From Anaeramoeba flamelloides (taxonomy: Eukaryota > Metamonada > Anaeramoebidae), in assembly GCA_027625915.1 (NCBI GenBank), contig JANTQA010000047.1:620001-684000 (forward strand): a DNA stretch of 64,000 nt, given 5' to 3'. The notes beneath the pieces were generated by a model. That model was not told where the DNA came from, made no database searches, and saw only the letters and a list, made by a program, of their open reading frames with translations. Both the position numbers and the translations under genes were made by a program. Of the stretch, positions 21,718-32,890 are shown piece after piece (the stretch's first letter is position 1; every line of letters begins with the position of its first letter).

Positions 21718-24700
21718 TTAGTCTGAATCCTCAGAGCCGTCACCATTATCACTGCTGCTATTTTCTTCACTTCCAATACTATCTTTTTTTTGATCACTTT
21801 CGCTTTCGCTTTTGCTTCCACTTTTATTTGAAGATTCATTTTTATCATTATCACTTTCGCTATTACTATCATCACTATCATTACCACTCTTATTATCACT
21901 ATCATCACTATCCTTATCGTTACCACTATCGTTACCACTATCGTTACCACTATCATTATCATTATCACTATCATTACCACTCTTATTATCACTATCATTG
22001 CTATCGTTATCGTTATCACTGTCGGAAACGCTTTTTGATTGCTCATTATTTTCACTTTCATTATCTTCATCAGAATTAATAGAATCTTCATCAGTTTTAC
22101 TTTTGTTATCACTATCGCTATTACTTTTTTTATCACTATCACTTTCGCTATTGCTTTGGCCCTTTTCACTTTCAGATTCAGGCTGGGATTCAGATTGAGA
22201 TGTGGATTCGTGTTCCTTTTTCTTTTCATTGCGATTACCAGATAAATCATTTGAAGAAGAAGAATTGTTCTCATTTAATTCATCCATCTCAACATTTTCT
22301 TTTTCAAGTTCGTCTTCATTATCCTCGGATGGGCTATCTTTAAAGTTGCTTTCACTTGATTTTTTTGGATATTTTTGTTGTTTAATTGAAGTATATAAAT
22401 CAACAAATAATTTTTTTGAATTTTCAGAATTGAATTTTAAATACATTTTCCATAAAGATGTTCTAATTAAAATTGGTTTTTTTAAATTGGTTTTATAATT
22501 TATTTTCATTTTTTTAAAATCATTAACCTTTTTTGTTTCAGTGATTTTAATTATTTTAATGCCATTCTCATTCAACATTATAGTCGCCAGTTGTGATGCG
22601 GCGTGCGTATTGGCTTTGTTTAATGACGACGAAGATGATGATGATTTTTTTGAAGGCACTATGGAAACAGGGAAATAATTGTCAATTTCAGAAATTGGTT
22701 CAAAGCCATGAGCATTTTTTTTTAATTTGTTTAATAGCTTAGAAAACAGTTTATATTCCGAGACGTCAGGTATATTGAATTGAAATTTCCCGCCATCTTC
22801 AAATTTTAGTTGATAGAAATTATTCTTATTACTATCCTTCTTATTAGTGCCCAATTGCTTTAATTGTGTTTTTTTAGTTATTTGATGAATTGAAATACCT
22901 GTTGATGAAAAAAGGGTAATGTGGGATAATGAAAAAAATAGTTTGAATTGCGCATGGAATTTGTTCATTTTACCAATTGTTTCAAATTGAAACATTATTT
23001 TATAATTGTTTTCTTTCATCCACTTTTCTGTTTCCTTTAATTCTAAAAAGGGTTTTTCAGGTAATAATTTTTTTGAAATTTTCTTGAAATTGTCTAATGT
23101 TTGTTCACGATGCTCCGTAAATAAGAGATGGAATCTTTCAAGATCAGATCTTTGCGAAAATAATAAATAAGCTATTTTTGGTTGAAACTCTTCTTGGTTG
23201 TCCTTTATTTTGATTTTTTTTTTTAATGTTAACACTAATGAATTTTGTTCTAATTGCTTTTTCGAAATATAATTATCGTGATTGTATCCAAATTCCTCAA
23301 TAAGAATAATTCCCCTTTTTGTTTTAATATCGCTCTCTGTTGAGATTCTTGTGATTGATGAATTGCGATAATAAAAAATAAACTGTTCTTTTTCAAGTAC
23401 CACTTGTACATTCATATTTGCAGTGTGTCCACTAAGAATCGAACAAAAAAAGGTATTTTTGGGGATTTTTTCTGTTTCTTTTTCCAATTCGAGTTCAATT
23501 TCGTTTTCGTTTTCCTTTTCCTTTTCTTTTTCTTTTTCTTTTTCTTTTTGATTTTCATTGAAATTCTTATCTTTGTTTTCTTGATCATATTTTAAAAAAG
23601 ATGTAAAGCATTCAAAAATTAAATCAGCGTAATCATTACTTGGACAAGTTAATATTATTTTTGTTTCCTTTAAACTAATTAATAATTTTTTAGTTGTATT
23701 GTCATCACGATTAATCTAAATAATATTAAAGAAAATAATAAAAAAATAAACAAATAGATAATAATAATAATGAATGATGAATAATAATAAATAAAAAAAC
23801 AATAATAATTTGAATAAAATAATTTGATAAATAATCAAAAGATAAATTGAAAAATGTTTTTTTTTCAAAATTATTAGTTATAAAATTCTTAAAATTTTCA
23901 GAAAATAAAAAGTTATATTATGTGCATGTGTTTTAAAAAAGTGATAACGAAAAGTTTTAAAAGGTGTTACTCGAACTGGTTGAAAGAATAAACGTAGGGG
24001 TCTAGCCATTTACTGTGGATTTGCTCCATACTCAATGGAGTGACTTGAAACCAAAATAGAGAATTGTGAAATTGCCCTTCTTTTTGGTTGACAAAATTCA
24101 AATAACAAAAAAAAAAAATTTCATTGGATCTTCGTTGGGAAAAAATTCAAATAACAAAAAAAAAATTTCAGAGAATATTCAATATCCAAAAATCAAAGAA
24201 CTAAAAAAAATTTTAACAGGATCTATTTAAAAAAATTCAAATACTGATAAATCTAATAAATGGTAGAAAATTTTTACTTGATTTTCCTTTTTGAAATTTT
24301 TATGCTTCAACTTTGAATAAAGCATTTTATGAAGACAAGTGTTAAGAAACTCTGTAAAATTAGTTGTTCTTCAAAATATTCTTTGCCCTGGGCTGTCTGA
24401 TAAGAAACAGTTCGAAGATTTATCAAAATGGAAAATGAACTAAGAATTTTTTGATTTTTATTAGAATTTATCAGTAAAGAAAAAAAAATTCTATTAGGAT
24501 CTCATTGGCAAAAAAATCCAAATAAAACAAAAAAAGTTTAAAGAGAACTCAATTCCAAAAAATACAATTAACAAAAAAAGGTTTCACTCAATCCCTAATT
24601 TCAAAAAAATTCAATTTACACTTTAAAATATATATAAACTCTGTTTCAGTCAAAGGGGCCCAACGTTTTTTTCAAATATCAATTATTTTATATAATTGAC

Positions 24701-27700
24701 CTTTGAAGAACAAATAAGAAATAAAGAGAATAATACACCTCAAAGAAATGTTGATACATGTCTGAAAGAAAACTAATTAATCAATATCTTTTCTTAAAAA
24801 TTGAAAAACTCAAATTCTTAGGGCCCTATTGAGAAAAACAACGATGTTCGTTTTGAACTTCTACTGGTATTTGAATAATAAATATGAAACATTTTTCACT
24901 TCATTTTCCATACTTTTCTTTTAGAAATTAAGCCCCCCAAACAAAGTTTGTTGGTATTTGTGGTCTCTATTTGAAAAAGGAAATGAAAATGAAGTGAAAA
25001 TTTTTCACATTTATTAAACAAATATCAAGATCAAAGATCAAATTGAATTCCAATAGAAATCAATAGATTTCTCAACAATCATTTACATGGTTTCAATGAC
25101 ATTAGAATAACACGTTTTAACCAAGTGACTATTGATCTTGCAATAAAAAATTTTTTGCAAATGAATGAGGTTTTTAAAAAAAAAAATCGAAAAAAAAAAA
25201 AACAAAAATGTGAAAAAATGATTTCAATTTTGAAAATTTCCAAAATAAAATTTTTCTTCTAATATCTATGCAAACCCTTTAAACACGTGTATTATACCAT
25301 TACAACTGGGCCCCTTTGACTGAAAAATAGTTTATATTCCCAATTCCAAAAAATCCAATTTTTGAAAAAAAAAAATTGCTACTTTTTCAATTTTCAAAGG
25401 ATTAAATTTCTTCACTTTAAAACAAATTGTTTTCTAAAAGTACACAATCAATTTAATTCGATTTGATCTAATTTGTGGTTATTTTGTAACTCTCTATATT
25501 TGACAAAGTAAGGATTTTGTAACATTCTTTCGAGAAAAAAATAACTCATTTGGAAAAGGAAAAAAATGAAAAAAAAAAAATCTTTGAGATCTCAAAAAGT
25601 GTCAAAGATCAAACACTTCAAAACCAACACAGTTGTTTTCAAAAAGATTATTCGCAACCATTCAAATTGGAAATCTGGTGTCGATCTTTGGCGCTTTTTT
25701 CTAAAAATTTCCTCGTTTTTGATTGTTGATTTTTGGAGATCAATCGCGCTTCACTTAGGTTGGATAGTTTTTGATTGATATTAGGTACTCCATAAAAATT
25801 TTAAAAAGTTTTAATCCATTTCAGAAAATTATTTTTAACAGTAATGACTCATCCCTTAACAGTTAGAGCAACACCTTTTAAAACGTTGGTTCCTCGCTTT
25901 TTTAAAACGTCTTTAATGATACATTGTATTATCAAGATAAAATTAGGTATTTCAAATGAAGAAGAAGAAATATTCTTTTTTATTGTTTTTATTTTTTCTT
26001 TACAATACTGTTGTTTCATATTTAGGAAAAAGTTTTATTAAACGAGACACAATTACAAACCTTATCTCTTTTTAGGAAAGGTTCTAAACCAATTATCATT
26101 AAAATTTATTCAAAACAACATAAAATCCCCATTCTCTCATAATTTTGTTTTTTTTTTATTTTGGAGATTTTTTTTTTTTTTTTTTCTCCTCTTTAGTTCA
26201 AAATAATTCTTTCTTTTTACATTTATTTTTGATTTTTATTTTTAAGAAATTGATTAAATAAATGTATCAAAAATTTTCCTTCATTTTTCTTTTTTAAAAT
26301 TTTAGGAATAATAAGCAATTTAATTTAAACTAAATTCCAAAAAATTTGAAACAGTTTAAACTGTTGAAAGAATAACAATACTCCGCTTTGCATTCAATTT
26401 GGAAATGATTTTAATTTTACAAACTATTTCATTTTTTGTCATTTTCTATTTTGTTTTCATTTCCTTTTTTCCAGTTTCTTACTATGTTTGTATAGATCTG
26501 GATTTTTTGTTTCAATGATTGATAGAAGGTTAGTGTTGAGTTTGTTAAATTGAAAATTCACATCCAAATTGGTTGTGGTATCTTATCATTTGATCGATCA
26601 ATAATTGTTGGTGAAATTTCAACAAAATTATCAATACAATTTTTTTTCATTATTTTATACACACCGATTTTTATTTTTTCATTTTATATTTTTTTCTTTT
26701 ATTTGTATTAAAATGATTACTAATAAAAACATTAATACTGGGTAACATAAATGTGGTTTTAAATTATGTTTGGAAAAATATAATATAAATTGTGGTTTTT
26801 TTTTTGGCCTATTTTTGTTTCTGTGATGTCCAAATTTTTGGAATGGGATTTAAATTACAAGAAAATTTGTTATTATGAATTGAAAGTAAAAAATCTAACA
26901 AATATTTTTCAAAGATTATTATAAGTTCACTTAGAAAGAATTTTGGTGTGTGTCAAAAGTTTTGAATTTTAGTTTGTAAGATGAATTGATGTGAAAATAA
27001 ATCCCAAATTTTAAATTTTAAAAAGTTAATAAAGTCATCAAGTAATAAAGCAAGAAGGTCACAATAAAAAAGAAAAAGAAAAAAGAAAAAAGAAAAAGAA
27101 TTTACTTGTGGATTGTCACTCCATTTTAAAACAACCGAAGGGAATTCTTCTGTTTGGAAATCAATCCCATTAGATCCAAAAATTATTGTTGTTCTACATT
27201 GTTGTTCATCGGAATTTTGTGATCCTGTTTGAAAAATAGAAAATAACCCTTTTAATTTCACGCCACCTTGATTTACAGAGCGACCGGCAATTGCATTGAG
27301 TTCGTCATTTTCTAGATTATTTTTTATATAAATTATTATAATTTTGAGAAATGGAAAAATGTTAGATTTGTTTATAGATGCTGTTGTTATATTATTCAAT
27401 TATCTCACTTTTTGAATTTTTTCAAAATTTATTAAATGTTTTGATTCAATTACAAAAAAAACGTTAGGTTTTTGTAAGTATTAGGGGAGTGCTGTAAAGT
27501 TCTGTAAAGTGCTGTGAGGTTTTCCAGAATTCAAAAGAATAGAGTAAAATCAAAGATTTAACTCAATTCTCTTAAATTTTGGAAAACCTAACGGCAATTT
27601 TCTTGAGGTTTTCTGAAATGATTAGAAAATTTAATAAATTTTCTTTTTATTTCAAAAAGTAAAAAAAACCTAGAACACTTCACAAATAAAATAGAAAACC

Positions 27701-29450
27701 TCAAAAAATCCTAGAACACTTCACAAATAAAATAGAAAACCTCAAGAAAACCTAAAGGCGGTTTTCCAGAATTCAAAAGATGAGAGAAAAATCTTTGATT
27801 TTGCTCAATTCTTTTGAATTAAAAATTAACAACGTTTTTTTTTTAAATTTGAAAGAATTTTGTAAATTTTTGATTTTACTGTTCTGGAAAAAAAGTTAAA
27901 CAAGGGAAAAAAAAGTGAAACACGGTTTTTCATTTAGAACATTAATAGAACTTGAAAACGAAAAGTAAAATCAATTAAAAAAAGAAACCAATTAACTTTA
28001 AATAATAAGCCATTATATTATTATCAACCAAACCAACAAAATAAATTTAAATCAACTTTCATATCCAAATTGTTGTTGTGGTTTTGGAGATCCTCAAAAA
28101 TAGACAATTTTTTGAATAAATTTTTAATAATTGATCAATCAAAGAAAAGCCCATACCAAAAGGTAGTATTAAAAAAAACTGTGAGTGTGGCGAATACTTG
28201 ATTTTGTCTTTATTTATTTATTTATTCTTTTATTAATTGATCTTACTTTTGAATTTTCAGTTTTTATTCCAATGAAAAATCGTGTTGAACTTTTTTTGCA
28301 TAACCTTTACTTAATTATTTGAAATTAAACCATTTTCCAGTCAAAGGGCCCCATTCGTTGTGGGTGGGTTACATATGTTTAGGGTGTTGAATGGTAATTT
28401 TGAGAAAAAATTGTTCTTTAAAATTTATAAAAAATTTCAGAAAAGAATGATAAAAAAAACAAGAAAAAAAATTATTCTTACTTCCTAAAATTGTTTGATT
28501 TAATGTAAAAGTTTCATCAAACGAACGTAAACCACCAAAATATTTAAACATTTGAAAAGTCTTTGTAAAAATGTATCTTTCAGAAGAATTTCTACAAAGG
28601 AATTGTAAACTAGATTCCTCAGAAACGTCAATTCTTAAGAGATCTTTTTGGGTTTGATGAATAAAAAACTATAAGAAAAATAAGTAAAAAGTTCATTAAT
28701 AAAAAAATGTTTGTTAAATTAATTTGTAGTGCGTTGCAAAAACAAAAAAAAAGATTAAAAAATAAAAAGAAATTGAATTTTTACTTGTAAGTCTGGGTTG
28801 TCTTGATAAGAAAGTGACATGAGGTTTTCATTCCCAACAGCAAGTTCTAGTTTGTCATGAAATAATTCAAAGGTAACTGGTGTTTGGACTTTGTTTGAAG
28901 TTAGTTTTCCCTATAATAAAAAAAAAAAAAAAAGAATTGGAAAAAAAAAAAGAAAAAAAAAAATTTAGACAATTGTGAACGAATAACGGACTTTTTGTTG
29001 TATTTTTTTCTAAAGCCAATTGAAAACAAAATCTAATGTTGTATTCGATCAAAAAGGTTTTTTTTATTATTTGTGACAAGCGTATTTGATTCAAAAAACA
29101 ATCTTTTTCTTTTTTTTTTATTTATTTTTGAACAAGTGTAAATTACATTCTCCTTGTTCTTTTACTTAAATTTCCACAAAGGTAAATTTAATCGAAAAAT
29201 CAGATATTTCATGATTGTTAATTAATAAAAATGGTTTTGTACTGTTTTGGTTTAAAATTAATTTGTTGTGATTTAAAACAAAAAAAGATCTTTATCAAAA
29301 TTGCACGTTATGCAACCCACCAAATAAAAAAAAAAAAAAAAAAACAAAATCAAAGAGTAGGTTTATTACTTGAAATGAACAGTGTCCTTCAATGAAATTT
29401 TTTTTTACAACGTTGTGAAGATCGTTTAATGTTTTTAATTCAAGGCTCAT
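21718..29450 (-). CDS. Protein with about five tandem PH-like domains and acidic Ser/Asp tail (five exons)
   Basis: Exons, in transcript order: 29450-29370, 28910-28785, 28668-28482, 27311-27106, 23715-21718. Together they give about 865 residues. All junctions are GT-AG (GTAATA, GTAAGT, GTAAGA and GTAAAT donors) and keep frame. The protein shows about five repeats of a beta-rich module ending in an amphipathic helix, as in pleckstrin-homology folds: CSFQGKLTSNKVQTPVTFEL..., KLKGLFSIFQTG...CRTTII ending DYADLIFECFTSFLKY, then FFCSILSGHT... ending DLERFHLLFTEH, then MFQFETIGKM... ending YKLFSKLLNKLK, then LATIMLNENGIKII... ending SKKLFVDLYTSIKQ. PH modules usually bind membranes or proteins. 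The last ~190 residues are an extremely acidic Asp/Ser/Asn/Glu tail with (DSGN)n repeats. The join across the 3.4-kb intron completes the second module, which confirms the splice. The family is not recognised; histone-chaperone-like PH proteins with acidic tails are one alternative. Confidence 0.7.
24637..25332 (+). mobile_element. M3-family MITE (copy a, 696 bp)
   Basis: Between TA dinucleotides (24635-24636, 25333-25334). The left end is AACTCTGTTTCAGTCAAAGG followed by GGCCCA. The right end, on the other strand, is AACTATTTTTCAGTCAAAGG followed by GGCCCA. Same length and interior as the copy at 43894. No ORF. Confidence 0.8.
25685..25985 (-). pseudogene. Decayed Tc1-like transposase N-terminal fragment (DNA transposon)
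   Basis: Two minus-strand open stretches have coding-like composition inside the intron. The upstream one reads IIKDVLKKRGTNVLKGVALT then VKG and a stop. The downstream one reads GVPNINQKLSNLSEARLISK, then NQQSKTRKFLEKSAKDRHQI, then SNLNGCE and a stop. The second resembles the second helix-turn-helix of Tc1 transposases, where a linker and a KLSxxDERLI...S.R.I motif occur, but I recognise it only by general pattern. No terminal repeats were found around it. Frames are interrupted, so it is dead. It cannot be a host exon, because the flanking exons already join to make a complete PH-like module. Confidence 0.35.
26328..26850 (+). mobile_element. M2-family MITE (copy b)
   Basis: A 523-bp copy between TA dinucleotides (26326-26327, 26851-26852). 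Ends AACTAAATTCCAAAAAATTT and, reversed, AATCCCATTCCAAAAATTTG. Contains the shared GTTGAAAGAATAAC and TTTGATCGATCAATAATTG landmarks. Sits in the 3.4-kb intron in the orientation opposite to the gene. Confidence 0.8.
27480..27830 (+). repeat. M7 modular hairpin repeat in intron 3 of the PH-repeat gene
   Basis: Unit A at 27520-27586 is a 67-base foldback running from TTTTCCAGAATTCAAAAGAA to its near complement ending TTTTGGAAAA, with AAATCAAAGATTT at the centre. Unit B at about 27610-27655 folds around AAATTTAATAAATTT. A 36-base block starting CCTAGAACACTTCACAAATA occurs twice in tandem (27669-27704, 27710-27745). A second, half-decayed unit A lies at 27762-27823. CCTAACGGC-like connectors separate the units. 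It lies within the 1,170-bp intron between exons 3 and 4. Confidence 0.65.
28326..28440 (-). mobile_element. M3-family end fragment
   Basis: Begins AACCATTTTCCAGTCAAAGG then GCCCCA, matching the right end of M3 read on the minus strand, and continues into the subterminal part for roughly 100 bp. It lies next to the 5' splice site that follows exon 3 (28482) of the PH-repeat gene. Confidence 0.6.
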
Positions 29451-29759
29451 AGAAAAAAATATTTGTGAAATTTTTAAAAAAATAAAATACTATTCAAATT
29501 GGAGAAATTAGATAATTTGTTCAAAAGATAAAATTTAAATAATCTCAAATATTCAATATTTTCAATTTCATATCTCATTATTTTTATCAGATTTTATATT
29601 TACAATTCTTTTGAGTAAAAAAACTAAAAAAACCAGTTACCTCAAAAAACAAAAAATTAAAAAAGTGAGTTATTGATATAGTCTCGAGGAAATAACTCTT
29701 CCACAGACACTTTCCAAGAATAACAAAACTATTTGTGATTTTTACTGATATTTTTTTTC

Positions 29760-30240
29760 ATTTTAAGGGAATATTTACTCTACCATATTTATTATTTTCC
29801 CAAATTTAATAGAGTAACTTATTCTTGAAGGACAGAATTAAACTGGATATGTATACACATTTATCAACTCTAGAGAATTGAATTATCATTTTTAAAAGAG
29901 TTCATTTTCTCCGATGATATTTGCAGTAAAAAGATCTTGATCCTTTGTTTGGATTTATGGTTTAAGAAAAAAAAGAAAAATTTTCCAAATAGTCTTCATT
30001 CTTTGGAAGAAATCTCACTTTTAATAATTTCTGAGAGTTATTATGAACAAATAACCTTTGGAAATTGAATCTTATTTGTAAAAAAAAAACAAAAATAAAT
30101 CATATATTGAATCCTTGAAGATCTGAAAAAATTCATGATTTATTTTTTGAACAAATATTTATTACATTTCTTGATATTCAAAAGATTAGGTAATATTCCT
30201 TCTCAAATATCAAAGCCTTTCCAAGGTTAAAATGAAATTT
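29760..30240 (+). repeat. M5 repeat, left half only
   Basis: Shares AACTCTAGAGAATTGAATTAT, the CTCACTTTTAATAATTTCTGAG block and TTGAAGATCTGAAAAAA with the M5 copy at 1972. The right half is absent. Confidence 0.5.
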
Positions 30241-30273
30241 TTTTGAGCTCAAATTTTGAGTTTGATATATCTT

Positions 30274-30316
30274 GATATATATATATATATATATATATCT
30301 ATCTATCTATCTATCA
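30274..30316. repeat. (TA)n followed by (ATCT)n microsatellite
   Basis: About 25 bases of alternating AT pass directly into about four ATCT units. Confidence 0.9.
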
Positions 30317-31839
30317 CAGGTATTACGAGTTTTCGTTTTAAAATAACGAAAGATTTAAAAAAACGCGTTTTTTCGAATTTTGAATATATATTTTTCGTTT
30401 AATTCGTTTTTTCATTTTTTGTTTTTTGAAAAAGTCCTCGAATTTTTTTGAAATCATAATTTTCGTTTCTTGGATGTGAAAAAACACAAACGAAAAAAAT
30501 TAAAAACAACGAAAATAAAATAAGAATATACATCTAGAATGTAATTGCATTAAAAGTGTGCGAAAAAAGGGGAAAATCTCAATTTCCAATTTAACTGTGT
30601 GACTAGGATATTACAAAATCCATGTAAATAATTTAATTATTATTTTAAAAATGTCAAAACATCAAAAAGTGGTAGGTTTTAACATTAAAACGTTTGAAAA
30701 TTGTAAACACTTTGAACACGGAGTAATAAATTCTTTTTTTATTTTAAATAAATTAATATTTGAGGATGAAAGGTAGTTCAAATTTTCACTTTTTTACCAA
30801 TTCCAAATTAGATCAACCTACTTATTTTTTATGGAATTGTGGTTACACCCCCTATAATATTTTTTTATTGATTTCAAAAAAAATATTAAAAATTATTAAC
30901 TTAAAAAATTTTTTTCACAATTAACAATATAAAGAATGTGATTAGTAATTTTTTCCATCATATTAATTCTCCTTCAATATATATGCTAGAAAATTCTAGT
31001 AATTTTTATATTTTGGGATTATAAAACCAATTTTACCTCCATTTTTTATATCATCTATTATCACATTTCTTAGTTCTTAACTTTTATTTCGTTAAGAAAC
31101 CTTTATTATGTTTTAGTAAGAAAATAATTTCATTTTTTATTATTTACTTTATTACAAAACTGCTTTCAAACAATTTTTTAGTTTTGGTGTCCAAAATTCC
31201 TAATTTATATATTAGTTAAAAATATTGAATTTTTTAAACCGTGGAATCAAATTCAAAGAATATTCAAACACGGGTAATAAGCTCCTTTCACTTTTTAATT
31301 ACTTTTAAGAATTATTATAGTATTTCTTTCTTTTATTTATACATTCTATTAAACTTTTATTCACTTTAACATAAAAAATGAAAATTGGTGAACCAGCAAA
31401 GATATAATCACAAAACCCAATCCAAGTGCAGAGAATGGATAAATTATAGTATCTGATTAATTTGATTTTTTTTTTGTTTGTACTTTTATTTTTTTTTAGA
31501 TAAACTACTTTTTTTTTGTGATCGATCATAAATTTTAATTTTAAAAAATCTTTAATTACAAAAAAATAAATTTCAATTCAAAATTTTTTGTTAATTTCTT
31601 TTTTGGTATCAAGCCAATAAAATTATTTACAATAAAATATCATTTCCATTATTTTTTATTTTTTTATCGTGTTTTTATTGATTTTTTTTTTGTTCAATTA
31701 GGAAGAATTTCTGAGATATCTCTAAAAGAAATAAATAAATCTTTAATAAATATGAATTTTCAAAAAAAAATCTTTAGTCAAGCGGACCGAAGCACACATA
31801 ACCCACATTTTTTATTTTTTATTTTTCCTTTTAAAAAAA

Positions 31840-31841
<2 letters not shown>
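30317..31841. other. Intergenic with TTTCG/CGAAA-rich patch
   Basis: Between 30330 and 30520 the motifs TTTTCG and CGAAAA recur many times on both strands, giving several short foldbacks. The remainder shows only chance-length open frames. Confidence 0.45.

Positions 31842-31878
<37 letters not shown>
31842..31878. repeat. (TA)n microsatellite, left of GC-rich island
   Basis: 37 bases of alternating AT immediately before the GC-rich 31880-31955 segment. Confidence 0.95.
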
Positions 31879-31883
<5 letters not shown>

Positions 31884-31892
31884 GAACGAATT

Positions 31893-31950
31893 TTATGCGT
31901 CGCTCACGCGTGCGCCAACGCGTTTCATGATATCAACAAAATCTTCATAG
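31893..31950 (-). other. GC-rich exon-like island between two TA tracts
   Basis: 58 bases at about 47 percent GC in a region of about 20 percent. On the minus strand a CACAG acceptor-like sequence is followed by a frame reading YEDFVDIMKRVGARVSDA and then TAA. The motif recalls the exit of a calcium-binding EF-hand (xYEEFVxMM), but with so few residues that is only suggestive. Two ACGCGT motifs lie inside. No upstream exon was found. It may be the last exon of an undetected gene or a captured fragment. Confidence 0.3.
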
Positions 31951-31952
31951 CT

Positions 31953-31955
<3 letters not shown>

Positions 31956-31983
<28 letters not shown>
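31956..31983. repeat. (TA)n microsatellite, right of GC-rich island
   Basis: 28 bases of alternating TA, mirroring the tract at 31842. Confidence 0.95.
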
Positions 31984-31986
<3 letters not shown>

Positions 31987-32336
31987 TATGAATATGAGAA
32001 TAAGGAATTTCTTTTATTCAATTGTTTTTTTTTTTTATACTTAGATGAGTTCAGAGGCAATAGTAAATTATGATCTGAAGTAAAAACTATTTTTACTGAG
32101 TAAAAATTATTTATTTTCTTTAGGATTTTTTGATATTTAAAGTCATTTTGTTTCTGAAAATTTATTTTTTGAATATCAGAAAAAATTCTTGACTATAAGT
32201 TCATAAAATTACATTATTTTCTACATGAGTTTACAAATTCTCATCTTAATATTTTTAAAATTCTATTTCAAAATCGAAATTTTATCTCTAAAAATTTCAC
32301 TATAGCCTTTGTAGTACTCTAAGAGATGGTAAAAAC

Positions 32337-32890
32337 CAAATTTTATTATTTAAATAAGTTATTTGATAATATCTATATTTTATTATTCGTATTATTATTG
32401 TGAATTCAGAATAGTTTTATCCGTTTGAAAATAGTTAAAAGATTAAGAAAAAATTAAAAAGTTCAGTTATATATTTAACCCTTGAGTTAAACCACTACCA
32501 CACCTTTGAAGAAAAATATAATATGGGTTAATAATTTTTTATTAAAAAAAATCAAATGAAAAATCTTTTCTTTATGTTTCTAAGTTGAAATTCCCAGATT
32601 TTAAAAAAGTAACTATTGAATATTTATTTTTTTAATCGTTTGATTTTTAATACTCGTATTTTTTTATTCAATAAAAAGAAAAAAATGATTCAAACTATTT
32701 TTTGAAAAAAATAAGTATATTATTTTAAGTTAAAATAATATTTGAAATAATTATTGAAATTATTTAGATTATTTATACTGGTGTTATTATAGAAACTTGA
32801 TGTTTTAATTTTTAAAGTTTATTGTTATACAATTCCTTTGTAGACAATAAGATTTCAATCTTCTTCAACAAAAATAATATTTTTTGAAAA
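32337..32890 (+). repeat. M5 repeat, right half only
   Basis: Starts at the TTATTTAAATAAGTTATTTG landmark and runs to AATAAGATTTCAATCTT, matching the second half of M5. Confidence 0.5.

Larger units (their letters stand above)
23716..27105 (-). other. 3.4-kb intron of the PH-repeat gene
   Basis: The sense-strand donor is CACAA|GTAAAT and the acceptor TTATTTAG|ATTAATC. It contains an M3 MITE (24637-25332), coding-like relics of a Tc1-type transposase N-terminus (about 25685-25985) and an M2 MITE (26328-26850). There are also imperfect tandem copies of AATTCAAATAACAAAA near 24086-24170. Confidence 0.7.

Noticed and set aside
21714-22245. Several plus-strand open frames of 68-128 codons over the PH-repeat gene tail
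   Set aside because: They are antisense shadows of the Asp/Ser repeat coding region (poly-His/Tyr or poly-Leu/Ser translations).
25566-26041. Two plus-strand frames of 65-70 codons in the PH-gene intron
   Set aside because: The minus strand of the same region has the more coding-like composition (transposase relic).
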